From contig NC_011566.1 of the NCBI RefSeq assembly GCF_000014885.1, positions 5,268,501-5,332,500 of the forward strand: a stretch of DNA of 64,000 nucleotides, in the 5' to 3' direction. This DNA comes from Shewanella piezotolerans WP3 (GTDB lineage: Bacteria; Pseudomonadota; Gammaproteobacteria; Enterobacterales; Shewanellaceae). The notes under the pieces were generated by a model. The model was not told the origin of the DNA. It ran no database searches and saw only the letters and a list, made by a program, of their open reading frames with translations. This document shows, one piece after another, positions 25,477-33,725 of the stretch (positions are counted from its first letter, which is position 1; every line of letters begins with the position of its first letter). Both the position numbers and the translations under genes were made by a program.

Positions 25477-28227
25477 ATGCCAAAAATTGCCGACAACCCT
25501 TTAGTCCTTGTGGATGGATCCTCATACCTTTACCGCGCCTATTATGCTCCGCCACATTTGACTAACTCTAAAGGTGAAGCAACGGGTGCTGTATATGGCG
25601 TGATAAACATGCTTCGCAGTCTGTTAAATCAATATAAACCTAGCCAAATGGCAGTTGTATTTGATGCAAAAGGCAAAACATTCCGTAACGACATGTATTC
25701 TGAATACAAGGCGCAGCGCCCACCAATGCCTGATGATCTCCGCGGCCAAATTGCACCACTGCATCAAATCATTAAAGCCCTCGGTTTACCACTAGTGTGT
25801 ATTCCAGGTGTGGAAGCTGATGACGTCATAGGTACTATTGCCACCCAAGCCAGCAAAGAGGGACGTGCTGTACTCATTAGCACCGGTGATAAAGATATGG
25901 CTCAGTTGGTTGACGACAACGTCACTCTAATCAATACCATGACCAACACGGTAATGGGGCCTGCAGAGGTAACAGAGAAATTTGGAGTCGGCCCAGAGCT
26001 GATCATCGACTTACTTGCACTACAAGGTGATAAGGCCGATAACATACCCGGTCTACCAGGTGTGGGCGAGAAGACGGCGCTAGCAATGCTACTCGGTGTT
26101 GGTGGGGTTGATAATATTCTTGCCGCGCCTGAAAAGATGCCAGAACTGGGATTCCGTGGTTCGAAAACCATGCCAGCTAAAATTGCCGAACATGGTGATA
26201 TGCTCAAACTGAGCTATGAGCTCGCCACCATTAAGCTTGATGTAGAACTTGAGCAAGATTGGCGCACCATGGATATTGAACCAGCTAATAAAGATGAGCT
26301 AGTTAAATGCTATGGCGAAATGGAGTTTAAGCGTTGGTTAGCGGAGGTACTAGATAACAAATCCACCGCCACCGCAGATGAAGACAACGATGAAGCCGTC
26401 GTTAAGCAAGATATTGAAGCCAAGTACGACACTATTTTATCTGTTGAGCAACTCGACAGCTGGATTGCAACACTTAGTAAAGCAGATCTCATTGCCATTG
26501 ATACTGAGACCACAAGTCTCAACTACATGGAAGCTGAACTGGTTGGGATATCATTTGCAGTAGAAGCAGGCAAAGCCGCCTACCTGCCCTTGTCCCATGA
26601 CTATGTAGATGCACCAGAGCAACTTGATAAAGCATTGGTTTTTGAGAAACTAACACCATTGTTAGAAAATGAAGCAATTAAAAAGGTTGGTCAAAACCTT
26701 AAATACGATATCAGCATTTTTGCTAATGCCGGTATTAAGCTCAAGGGTGTACAGTTCGATACCATGCTTGAATCGTACGTGTTTAACTCTGTCGCATCAA
26801 AACACAATATGGATGACTTAGCGCTTAAATATCTTGGCCATAAAAATATTAGTTTTGAAGAGATTGCCGGTAAAGGGGCTAAACAGCTCACTTTCAACCA
26901 GATCCCACTGGAAACCGCAGCGCCTTATGCGGCTGAAGACGCAGATATCACCCTAAGACTACATCAACACTTGTGGCCTCGATTAGAGAAGCTACCCCAG
27001 CTTGCCAGTGTGTTTACCGATATAGAACTACCGCTGATCGATATTCTATCAACAATTGAGCGTCAGGGCGTCCTCATTGATAGCATGTTGTTAGGCCAGC
27101 AAAGCGAAGAGCTTGCGCGTAAAATAGATGATCTTCAAACAAAAGCCCATGAAATTGCAGGTCAGCCATTTAATCTTGCATCGCCAAAACAGCTACAAGA
27201 GTTATTTTTCGAGAAGCTCGGTTACCCTATTATCAAGAAAACCCCAAAAGGTGCCCCTTCAACCGCTGAAGAGGTGTTAGTCGAATTAGCACTAGATTAC
27301 CCACTGCCGAAAATCATCCTGGAGCACCGCAGTCTTGCCAAGCTAAAGAGCACATATACTGACAAGCTACCTTTAATGGTCAATGCCAAGTCAGGGCGAG
27401 TCCATACCAGCTACCACCAAGCGAATGCTGCTACAGGGCGCTTGTCTTCTAGTGAGCCGAACCTGCAGAACATCCCTATTAGAACCGAAGAGGGTCGCCG
27501 CATTCGCCATGCGTTTATCGCCCCTGAAGGCAGAAAAATACTTGCAGCCGATTACTCGCAAATCGAACTAAGGATCATGGCGCACCTATCGCAAGATAAA
27601 GGTCTGCTAACCGCGTTTGCTGAAGGCAAAGATATTCATAAAGCCACAGCAGCAGAGGTATTTGATGTGGATTTCAGTGAAGTCACTAGCGATCAACGTC
27701 GCCGTGCAAAAGCTGTCAACTTTGGTCTAATCTATGGCATGTCAGCTTTTGGTTTAGCCAAGCAGTTAGATATCCCTCGCGCGGAAGCACAACGTTATAT
27801 CGATACCTACTTTAAGCGCTACCCAGGTGTACTCAACTACATGGAAGAGACTCGGGCTATTGCCACTGATCTGGGCTATGTATCGACACTATTTGGACGC
27901 CGGCTGTATTTACCTGCAATTAAAGATCGCAACGCAATGCGCAGGCAAGCTGCCGAACGCGCAGCAATCAACGCACCTATGCAAGGCACTGCTGCCGATA
28001 TAATCAAAAAAGCGATGATTAATGTCGCTAAATGGATTGAGACCGAAACAAACGGTGAAATCACCATGATCATGCAGGTACACGATGAATTGGTGTTTGA
28101 GGTTGATGCTGATAAAGCTGACAGTTTGCAAGTTAAGATTTGTGAGTTAATGGCCGCGGCTGCAACACTTGATGTCGAACTGCTTGCTGAAGCTGGTATT
28201 GGTGACAATTGGGAGCAGGCGCACTAA
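25477..28227 (+). CDS. polA: DNA polymerase I PolA
   Basis: A 916-residue three-domain polymerase for Okazaki-fragment processing and repair. The 5'-3' exonuclease domain spans about residues 1-290 ('LVLVDGSSYLYRAYYA', 'GVEADDVIGT', 'GDKADNIPGLPGVGEKTA'). The 3'-5' proofreading domain, about 310-510, keeps its acidic pair in 'AIDTETTSL'. The polymerase domain carries 'LAADYSQIELRIMAHLS', 'RRRAKAVNFGLIYGMSAFGL' and 'MQVHDELVFEV'. All catalytic motifs look intact. Spot 42 follows downstream, as in enterobacteria and Vibrio. Confidence 0.98.
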   Translation: MPKIADNPLVLVDGSSYLYRAYYAPPHLTNSKGEATGAVYGVINMLRSLLNQYKPSQMAVVFDAKGKTFRNDMYSEYKAQRPPMPDDLRGQIAPLHQIIKALGLPLVCIPGVEADDVIGTIATQASKEGRAVLISTGDKDMAQLVDDNVTLINTMTNTVMGPAEVTEKFGVGPELIIDLLALQGDKADNIPGLPGVGEKTALAMLLGVGGVDNILAAPEKMPELGFRGSKTMPAKIAEHGDMLKLSYELATIKLDVELEQDWRTMDIEPANKDELVKCYGEMEFKRWLAEVLDNKSTATADEDNDEAVVKQDIEAKYDTILSVEQLDSWIATLSKADLIAIDTETTSLNYMEAELVGISFAVEAGKAAYLPLSHDYVDAPEQLDKALVFEKLTPLLENEAIKKVGQNLKYDISIFANAGIKLKGVQFDTMLESYVFNSVASKHNMDDLALKYLGHKNISFEEIAGKGAKQLTFNQIPLETAAPYAAEDADITLRLHQHLWPRLEKLPQLASVFTDIELPLIDILSTIERQGVLIDSMLLGQQSEELARKIDDLQTKAHEIAGQPFNLASPKQLQELFFEKLGYPIIKKTPKGAPSTAEEVLVELALDYPLPKIILEHRSLAKLKSTYTDKLPLMVNAKSGRVHTSYHQANAATGRLSSSEPNLQNIPIRTEEGRRIRHAFIAPEGRKILAADYSQIELRIMAHLSQDKGLLTAFAEGKDIHKATAAEVFDVDFSEVTSDQRRRAKAVNFGLIYGMSAFGLAKQLDIPRAEAQRYIDTYFKRYPGVLNYMEETRAIATDLGYVSTLFGRRLYLPAIKDRNAMRRQAAERAAINAPMQGTAADIIKKAMINVAKWIETETNGEITMIMQVHDELVFEVDADKADSLQVKICELMAAAATLDVELLAEAGIGDNWEQAH

Positions 28228-28613
28228 ATTGACAGCGACAGCTTAGGGGTGATCAAATCTCGCCTAACCAATCACATTAAGTTAAGCCCGATAGAGCTGA
28301 TTGCTTTCAATCAGCTCTATTAATCTAGCCATCAGCATTACATTAAACTCAAGCTGCCAATCTAATCCTAACAGCCCCTTGTAAAAAACGGCTAACCAAT
28401 TCGCCCGCTGAATAGAAAATCAAAAATCTATCTCGCCAATCAATTGTTCAATTAGAAAGCAATGCAAGCCTATGTTTTTAAATCAGTAATATGAAATATA
28501 CTGATCAGAATATGTATTTTTATTGAACGATTCTTGAGATCGGCGTCACATTATTGTGTGTTTTTTACAAAAACTGTTTTTCATAATACGGTTAATAGGG
28601 TAATATTCTCTGC
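28228..28613. other. Intergenic region between polA and Spot 42, with a possible CRP site
   Basis: No gene is seen. Close to Spot 42, TGAGA-N6-TCACA at 28535-28550 resembles a CRP site with one good half, centred about 71 bases before the RNA start. TAATAT at 28601-28606 is the likely -10 element. In E. coli spf is repressed by CRP-cAMP. Confidence 0.5.
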
Positions 28614-28729
28614 GTAGGGTACAGAGGTTAAGATGTTCTATCTTTCAGACCTTTTTTTAAATTCGCTGATTTGAAGTGAATTGCCAAATTATGGCGCCCC
28701 AGCAGATCTAATCTGCTGGGGCTTTTTTT
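28614..28729 (+). ncRNA. spf: Spot 42 small regulatory RNA
   Basis: The 5' part, starting GTAGGGTACAGAGGTTAAGA and running through TGTTCTATCTTTCAGACC, is almost the E. coli Spot 42 sequence. The 3' end is a strong hairpin of CCCCAGCAGAT and its partner ATCTGCTGGGG followed by seven T. Position between polA and engB is the classical one. Spot 42 is an Hfq-dependent repressor of carbon-metabolism mRNAs. The middle of the molecule differs from E. coli, as usual outside the enterics. Confidence 0.95.
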
Positions 28730-28792
28730 CGTCTTAAATTAATTTTAGAGTAATTACTTTAATTCGACTAAAAAAAGGGTTATGCTGTGTTC

Positions 28793-28900
28793 ATTAAGCA
28801 CTATCAACATAGTTTGGTAGGTCTTGAGTCTTGTTGAATTTAGCTTCTCCCCAAAAGAGCTAATTTACGCCGATGGTTTATTCCGTCGGTTTTTTTTTGG
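28793..28900 (+). ncRNA. Candidate second small RNA downstream of Spot 42
   Basis: A TATGCT -10-like box lies at 28781-28786. About 90 bases later comes a hairpin, CCGATGG / CCGTCGG with one G-U pair, followed by nine T: a classical terminator with no gene to terminate. No open frame lies between. In some Vibrionaceae a separate small RNA is reported beside spf. The -35 element is weak and the 5' end is estimated. Confidence 0.45.
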
Positions 28901-28902
28901 CT

Positions 28903-28932
28903 AAAAAAAACGCCCCTATCATTAGGAGCGTT
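28903..28932 (-). terminator. Terminator of engB
   Basis: Read on the minus strand, AACGCTCCTA and TAGGGGCGTT pair (one G-U) around ATGA, followed by a run of T. It lies 34 bp after the engB stop. Confidence 0.85.
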
Positions 28933-28965
28933 ATTCATATTAGAATTCTTACAGTGACTAGATTG

Positions 28966-29652
28966 CTACTTACCTGACTCAATCTGAGCTTCAATCGACT
29001 CAGCAGTCAACTGCTCTTGCAACCACTCTGGTTTGCACCACTGGTCAAGAATACCCAAAACTTTGCCTTTGCCAATCCCTTTCAATGAAGAAAAGGCTTC
29101 TACTTTTACGGCATCGTCAAAGTTGCTCAACTTTTTTCGAACCTCATTAACCATCTTCATTCTGGCACTTTGACCCAACTTATCAGCCTTGGTCAATAGT
29201 GCTAAAACGGGAATATCGCTCTCTACCGCCCACTCAATCATCTGCATATCAAGATCTTTCAGTGGATGACGAATATCCATCAAAACTACAACGCCACTTA
29301 AACATTCTCGCTTAAGTAAGTATTCACCTAGCGCCTGCTGCCACTTCTTTTTTAGTGCCAATGGAACTTGAGCAAAACCATAACCCGGCAAATCCACCAA
29401 ACGGCGATGTTTGTCTAGTTTAAACACGTTAATCAACTGCGTTCGACCAGGCGTTTTACTGGTACGTGCAATTTTTTGCTCCGTTAATAGATTTAGCGCA
29501 CTGGACTTACCTGCGTTCGAACGACCCGCAAAGGCTATCTCCACCCCAACGTCACCTGGGAGGTATTCATTTAAGTGCGCAATGTCCGGCGCACTAATTA
29601 AAAACTCTGCTTTACGGAAATCGATACGAGATTCACTCACAATTAACTCCAA
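28966..29652 (-). CDS. engB: Ribosome-biogenesis GTPase EngB (YihA/YsxC)
   Basis: A 228-residue TrmE-Era-EngA-EngB-like GTPase needed for 50S subunit assembly. G1 is 'FAGRSNAGKSSALN' (about residues 42-55). G2 is 'ARTSKTPGRTQ', G3 is 'LVDLPGYGFA' and G4 is 'ALLTKADKL'. The N-terminus 'IDFRKAEFLISAPDIAHLN' is typical. It is divergent from the cytochrome c4 gene with about 157 bp between the starts. Confidence 0.97.
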   Translation of the reverse strand: MELIVSESRIDFRKAEFLISAPDIAHLNEYLPGDVGVEIAFAGRSNAGKSSALNLLTEQKIARTSKTPGRTQLINVFKLDKHRRLVDLPGYGFAQVPLALKKKWQQALGEYLLKRECLSGVVVLMDIRHPLKDLDMQMIEWAVESDIPVLALLTKADKLGQSARMKMVNEVRKKLSNFDDAVKVEAFSSLKGIGKGKVLGILDQWCKPEWLQEQLTAESIEAQIESGK

Positions 29653-29809
29653 AATTTTCTCAACTAACTCTGTTAAATATCGAAGAGTTGCTTACATTTT
29701 CACAATTTCGTGTAAAATATTACCCCGATCACATAAAATACATTTTATCACGCTTGCGGGTCTTCCTAGTAAGCTCAGGACAAATATTTTAATAAGAAGT
29801 TGGAACGCC

Positions 29810-30430
29810 ATGAAAAAGTTAGCTCTTGCGCTGTCTGTTTTAGCCACAATGTCTTCACCTGTAATGGCTGAAGGTAATGCTGAAGCAGGAAAAACCAAAG
29901 CCATTGTTTGTTCTGCTTGTCACGGTGTTGACGGCAACAGCATGATAGACATGTACCCTAAACTTGCTGGTCAGCAAACGACCTATATCGAAAAGCAACT
30001 ACATGATTTCCGCAGCGCGGCAAAATCAGGTGGTAAAGAAGGCCGAGCAGACCCAATCATGGGCGGCATGGCTATGATGCTTAGCGACGAAGATATCTCT
30101 GATATCGCAGCATTCTATGCAAGTCAAACCAAACAAGTTATCGAAGTTAAAGATGTTCCTGCTTTAGGTGAACAGCTTTACAAAGGCGGTGACTCTGCTC
30201 GTGGCATTACAGCATGTATTGCTTGTCACGGACCTGAAGGTAAAGGATCTGAAGCTGCAGGTTTCCCTGATGTTAGCGGACAACACGCTAATTACATCAA
30301 GATCCAGCTAAATAAGTTTCATGATACAAATCGTAACAACGATTTAAATGGCATGATGCAAGATATTGCTAAGAAGCTAAATGCTGACGATATGGACGCA
30401 TTATCTAAATATATATCAAGCCTTAAGTAA
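29810..30430 (+). CDS. Cytochrome c4, di-heme
   Basis: A 206-residue periplasmic di-heme c-type cytochrome. The signal peptide MKKLALALSVLATMSSPVMA is cleaved about residue 20. Two heme sites CSACH (34-38) and CIACH (136-140) lie in two similar halves ('AGQQTTYIEKQLHDFRS' and 'SGQHANYIKIQLNKFHD'), with later Met residues as the sixth ligands. It carries electrons to terminal oxidases. The open frame extends some 400 bases upstream of this ATG, but that part is antisense to engB and has no signal sequence. Confidence 0.95.
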   Translation: MKKLALALSVLATMSSPVMAEGNAEAGKTKAIVCSACHGVDGNSMIDMYPKLAGQQTTYIEKQLHDFRSAAKSGGKEGRADPIMGGMAMMLSDEDISDIAAFYASQTKQVIEVKDVPALGEQLYKGGDSARGITACIACHGPEGKGSEAAGFPDVSGQHANYIKIQLNKFHDTNRNNDLNGMMQDIAKKLNADDMDALSKYISSLK

Positions 30431-30445
30431 ATATTAGTTAATACT

Positions 30446-30472
30446 AAAAGGACAGCAATGCTGTCCTTTTTT
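30446..30472 (+). terminator. Terminator of the cytochrome c4 gene
   Basis: AAAAGGACAGC and GCTGTCCTTTT form an 11-bp stem with an AAT loop and a T-run. Confidence 0.92.
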
Positions 30473-30673
30473 ATTTCATCTAGTTAACGTTTACGTAAAC
30501 TACCAGTAAAAACTTACTTGACAGTGATCACAGATTTCGGTTTAATGAGCCCCGTACCGAGATGAACCCAACTGTTAGTACAAAAATTATTTAATAATAA
30601 CTTGCAGATTTTGGTATTTTTACATTTAAGATATAAGAATAAATTAACGAAATAATAATAATATTATTGAGAC
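30473..30673 (+). promoter_or_regulatory. Upstream region of the CsrB-like RNA
   Basis: A perfect 12-bp palindrome GTTTACGTAAAC lies at 30489-30500, followed by GTAAAAACTTAC at 30506-30517, about 160-185 bases before the estimated RNA start. In gammaproteobacteria the UvrY/GacA box (TGTAAG-N6-CTTACA) sits at a similar distance from csrB, but neither block matches that consensus exactly. TATTAT at 30662-30667 is a possible -10. Confidence 0.4.
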
Positions 30674-31169
30674 CACTCACTAAAAATAATAAGAGCAGAG
30701 ATTTCAGTTTGAAGTCCCGGTCGTAAGAATTTTAGTAAGGATTTGGTTAGGAAGGCCAAAGCGCTATTTAGCATTTACCCTTACATTCAGAGAAACGCGC
30801 ACCAATAGGAGAATGTTTGTAGGATACAAACATTGGCATAGGAAGCTAATTGCTTTGGATGCACTCGCTGGAAGCTTGTTATCACTGGAAGATACTTAGA
30901 TACACCTAACAAGGATGGTTACTTAGGCGTCATTGATAGACGATAGGATTGTGATGTGTCATGAAGACCATCTACGGAAGCTGTGGTCAGGAAGACAACA
31001 GGACTAAAAATAAAGTGTCGGGAAGACCATAAACTAAAATAATTGCACGGAAAGCAATAAAAATAAGACGAATATTGACCGGGATAGTCACTAGCAAGTA
31101 CGGATACTTGAAATAAGAATTGGTGCTAATTGCACTTTTATAGGCGACAGTTTATCTGTCGCCTTTTTT
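30674..31169 (+). ncRNA. csrB: CsrB-like regulatory RNA (CsrA-sequestering), GGA-rich
   Basis: A gene-free stretch with well over fifteen GGA trinucleotides, many as AGGA or CGGA exposed in the loops of small perfect hairpins. Examples: AATGTTTGT-AGGAT-ACAAACATT (30813-30835), CAAGTA-CGGA-TACTTG, TGAC-CGGGATA-GTCA and TTGC-ACGGAAA-GCAA. It ends in a strong terminator (GGCGACAG / CTGTCGCC then TTTTTT, 31143-31169). This architecture is that of CsrB/CsrC/RsmZ RNAs, which titrate the translational repressor CsrA and control motility, biofilm and carbon use. The 5' end is estimated from a weak -10. Confidence 0.82.
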
Positions 31170-31209
31170 ATTGCCTAAAATACACCAATCTTTATACTGG
31201 TTTATCCTC

Positions 31210-31523
31210 ATACCAATTGCATTAAAAGTTTGACCATTCAGCGGGAATTCAAAACGCTGTAGGCAAGTAGTGGAATTTGAGCTAATAGTTATTCTCGGCT
31301 CTGGCATCCTGCTTCGCTCTACCTCCTAAATCCATTTAGTCGTATATCCAAATCCCATAGCGAAGCATACAGCGTTTTGAAACCCGCACTACGTGAGCCC
31401 CTCAGTCTTTCCACTTCTGCTTTGCATTGGCTTAAAAGGGAATAACCATTTCTTTACCAATGCGCTTTGAATTGAAAAGGCTGAGGGGCTCTGAACTGGT
31501 CAAATACTTAATGCAATTGGTAT
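31210..31523 (-). repeat. MITE-like element, copy 3 (314 bp)
   Basis: The reverse complement of copy 1 at nearly every base and the same length, with the same ATACCAATTGCATTAA ends. It lies 40 bp beyond the CsrB-like terminator and before a methyltransferase gene, so it leaves both units intact. Near identity between copies 1 and 3 suggests recent movement or gene conversion. Confidence 0.9.
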
Positions 31524-31640
31524 CACTCAAACAATTGGTTTATATGTTAATATCAAGTCAAGTTGTTGAGTGGCTACTCTCTCTTTTCTTCAACAGCCTT
31601 TGCGGCTATTCTCACCATTAATGTAGCTGGAGTCGTTTTA

Positions 31641-32318
31641 ATGCGTCGATGTCCATTATGCTTTAGTGACAACAATCAGATATTTTTTGAGAATAAAAAA
31701 CGCTGCTTATACCGCTGTCACCAATGTGAACTGGTGTTTGCAGACGCAAATTCACACCTGCCACACACCGCAGAACTGCAAAAGTATCGCTTAGCCAACA
31801 ACAAGCAAAAATCGCTATCTCAATTTCTATTCGATTTAGTATTGCAATGTGAAACCACAGACCACTCTCTGCTTGGGCTCAATTTTGGTAGAACTCTTAA
31901 TCCCAAAAATTTACGAAGAGTGACTGAGCGCGGCCACCAAATAAACCAGTATGATCCCAGCCTTGCCCCGTGGACTAAGCAGCTAAACCTGCAATATGAC
32001 TTCATCTGTTGTTATCGCGTATTTGAACATTTTAAGTTCCCGCGCAAAGAGTGGACCCTGCTATGTGAGCGAGTTAAGCCGGGGGGGTGGATTGCGATTA
32101 ACACGCCATTACTTACCGATTTAGCTGGATTTGATAAATGGCATTATAAGAACAACCTTACCCACGTAAGCTTTTACCAACAGCAAAGTTTCAAATATCT
32201 GGCTGAAAATGACGGTTTTAAGCTATTATTTGCAGCAAACGATCTCATTCTGGTGCAAAAACCATCAGGATCTGGTATAACACGCGACCAAACTTCAATT
32301 GTTGATAGAGACAACTAG
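31641..32318 (+). CDS. Zinc-ribbon, class I SAM-dependent methyltransferase-like protein
   Basis: About 225 residues. The N-terminal CPLCFSD...CHQCELVF is a zinc-ribbon often fused to Methyltransf_23-type domains. 'YDFICCYRVFEHFKFPRKEWTLLCERVKPGGWIAINTPLL' is the post-motif region of a class I methyltransferase (E-H-F in motif IV, GG in motif V). Motif I, normally DxGxGxG, is degenerate ('LLGLNFGRT'), so cofactor binding is doubtful. The start is the ATG with GGAG eight bases upstream; the frame extends 26 codons further. Substrate is unknown. Confidence 0.75.
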   Translation: MRRCPLCFSDNNQIFFENKKRCLYRCHQCELVFADANSHLPHTAELQKYRLANNKQKSLSQFLFDLVLQCETTDHSLLGLNFGRTLNPKNLRRVTERGHQINQYDPSLAPWTKQLNLQYDFICCYRVFEHFKFPRKEWTLLCERVKPGGWIAINTPLLTDLAGFDKWHYKNNLTHVSFYQQQSFKYLAENDGFKLLFAANDLILVQKPSGSGITRDQTSIVDRDN

Positions 32319-32363
32319 TTCTGTCAGCAGCAGAGTCTTTTAAGTTATCGAGATAAGCGAATC

Positions 32364-32894
32364 ATGTCCCGTAGTAAGAAAACGCGTAAGAGCAACGAAA
32401 ATGCTCCAAAATTAGCTCCAAGAACCAAGAAGCACGAACGAGTTCTTGCGGGTAAAAAACAGGTTGCTGGCAATAAAGCGGGAAGCCGTCACAACGCTTC
32501 GATGATTGAAAACCAAGCCAATGGGGGCAGCGCCAAAAACAGCGACCCTCGTCATGGCAGCAAGAAACCTGTTCAGCTCAATATTGTTAAAGAGAAAAAA
32601 GTAGAGAGTAAGCCTAAAGGGCCGAAACTGACTGATGAACAGAAGTTATTAAAGCTTGAGGAAGATCCTAGGCTCAATAGCCTGCTAGACATGCTTGAAG
32701 AGGGTAAGAGCCTTAACCAAGATGACCAGAAGTGGTTAGATAAGCAATTAACTCAAATTGAAACTCTGTTAGATAAGCTCGGCTTATCTGATGAAGAGGA
32801 GCAACCTAAAGCGAAGAAAGCAGTCTCTGATGACGACCTATTCGACAAGTTTGAATCTGGTGCCGATCTGCTAAAAGATTACCAGAACGACTAG
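32364..32894 (+). CDS. yihI: Der GTPase-activating protein YihI
   Basis: A 176-residue highly charged protein. A basic N-terminal half ('SRSKKTRKS', 'KKHERVLAGKKQVAGNKAGSRHN') is followed by an acidic helical half ('LLKLEEDPRLNSLLDMLEEGKSLNQDDQKWLDKQLTQIETLLDKLGL'), which is the YihI pattern. It stimulates the GTPase of Der (EngA), delaying 50S assembly. Its nearness to engB repeats the enterobacterial neighbourhood of ribosome-assembly genes. Confidence 0.92.
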   Translation: MSRSKKTRKSNENAPKLAPRTKKHERVLAGKKQVAGNKAGSRHNASMIENQANGGSAKNSDPRHGSKKPVQLNIVKEKKVESKPKGPKLTDEQKLLKLEEDPRLNSLLDMLEEGKSLNQDDQKWLDKQLTQIETLLDKLGLSDEEEQPKAKKAVSDDDLFDKFESGADLLKDYQND

Positions 32895-32993
32895 CTCTCA
32901 ATATACCGACACTTTATGGCATCTTTATTGATGCCATATTTTTATCTGCTATCCAATTAATTAGAACGCTTTTTAACCGCAACAGGACCTAGC

Positions 32994-33461
32994 ATGACCA
33001 CAGCGCTTATTGTTATTGGCTTTTTTATACTCGTTGCACTCACCGCTTATGCGACCTCGCTACTGCTGCGCTTACGCAAGCAAAACCAAGCTAGGGCAAA
33101 GCAGCAACAACAGCAAGCTGAAGCCGCTAAAGCAAAGTCTGAAGAGTTGCTAGACAGCATTCGCTACATCGCAGCAGCCATGCTAGAAGAGCGTTGCGAG
33201 CTTTCTGAAGGAGTAATGCGTATCGCCAAACTATTCAATTTGGTAGGTATGTCAGAACTTGTTAGCGAGAAGTACCCTGCGACTTTCAAACATTTTGAAG
33301 TAATAAAAGAGCATCCAATTAAAGAGCAGCGTAAAACGCTGTCAAAACAACAACGCATGAAGCTCGACTATACTCGTATGAAATCAGAAGCAGAGCTCGA
33401 AGTTCAAATACTCGAAGAGGCTAAACAACTTAGCGAATTCGATGCAGCGTCACTGCACTAA
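32994..33461 (+). CDS. DUF2489 membrane-anchored protein
   Basis: A 155-residue protein with one N-terminal membrane segment (about residues 4-26), a Gln/Ala-rich coiled-coil (about 30-55) and a conserved 'SIRYIAAAMLEERCELSEGVMRIAKLF' block, matching DUF2489. The function is unknown. It recurs between yihI and hemN in related genomes, which is why the call is fairly safe. Confidence 0.8.
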   Translation: MTTALIVIGFFILVALTAYATSLLLRLRKQNQARAKQQQQQAEAAKAKSEELLDSIRYIAAAMLEERCELSEGVMRIAKLFNLVGMSELVSEKYPATFKHFEVIKEHPIKEQRKTLSKQQRMKLDYTRMKSEAELEVQILEEAKQLSEFDAASLH

Positions 33462-33725
33462 TCAGCATCAACAACTATGGTTAAAGCTTGTACTATCTCT
33501 CTATCTAGATTCTACCCAGATCGCACTTATAGAAGATTTTAATAATATTGGGTGAGTCTGTGCACAAAATCTACTTAACAGCGCAGACATAGAGCTTAAA
33601 TTCAGCGATATTCTGTTGCTCTTTGTTACCCACATTCCAAATTTACAACATGGATCAAGGTTATTGCACTAATTACGATGCATACTTCACATGTTGCTAA
33701 ATTACTAAACGTCGGAGGACATGCC

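Noticed and set aside
29411..29809. Long N-terminal extension of the cytochrome c4 frame
   Set aside because: It is antisense to engB, and the signal peptide plus ribosome site place the start at 29810.
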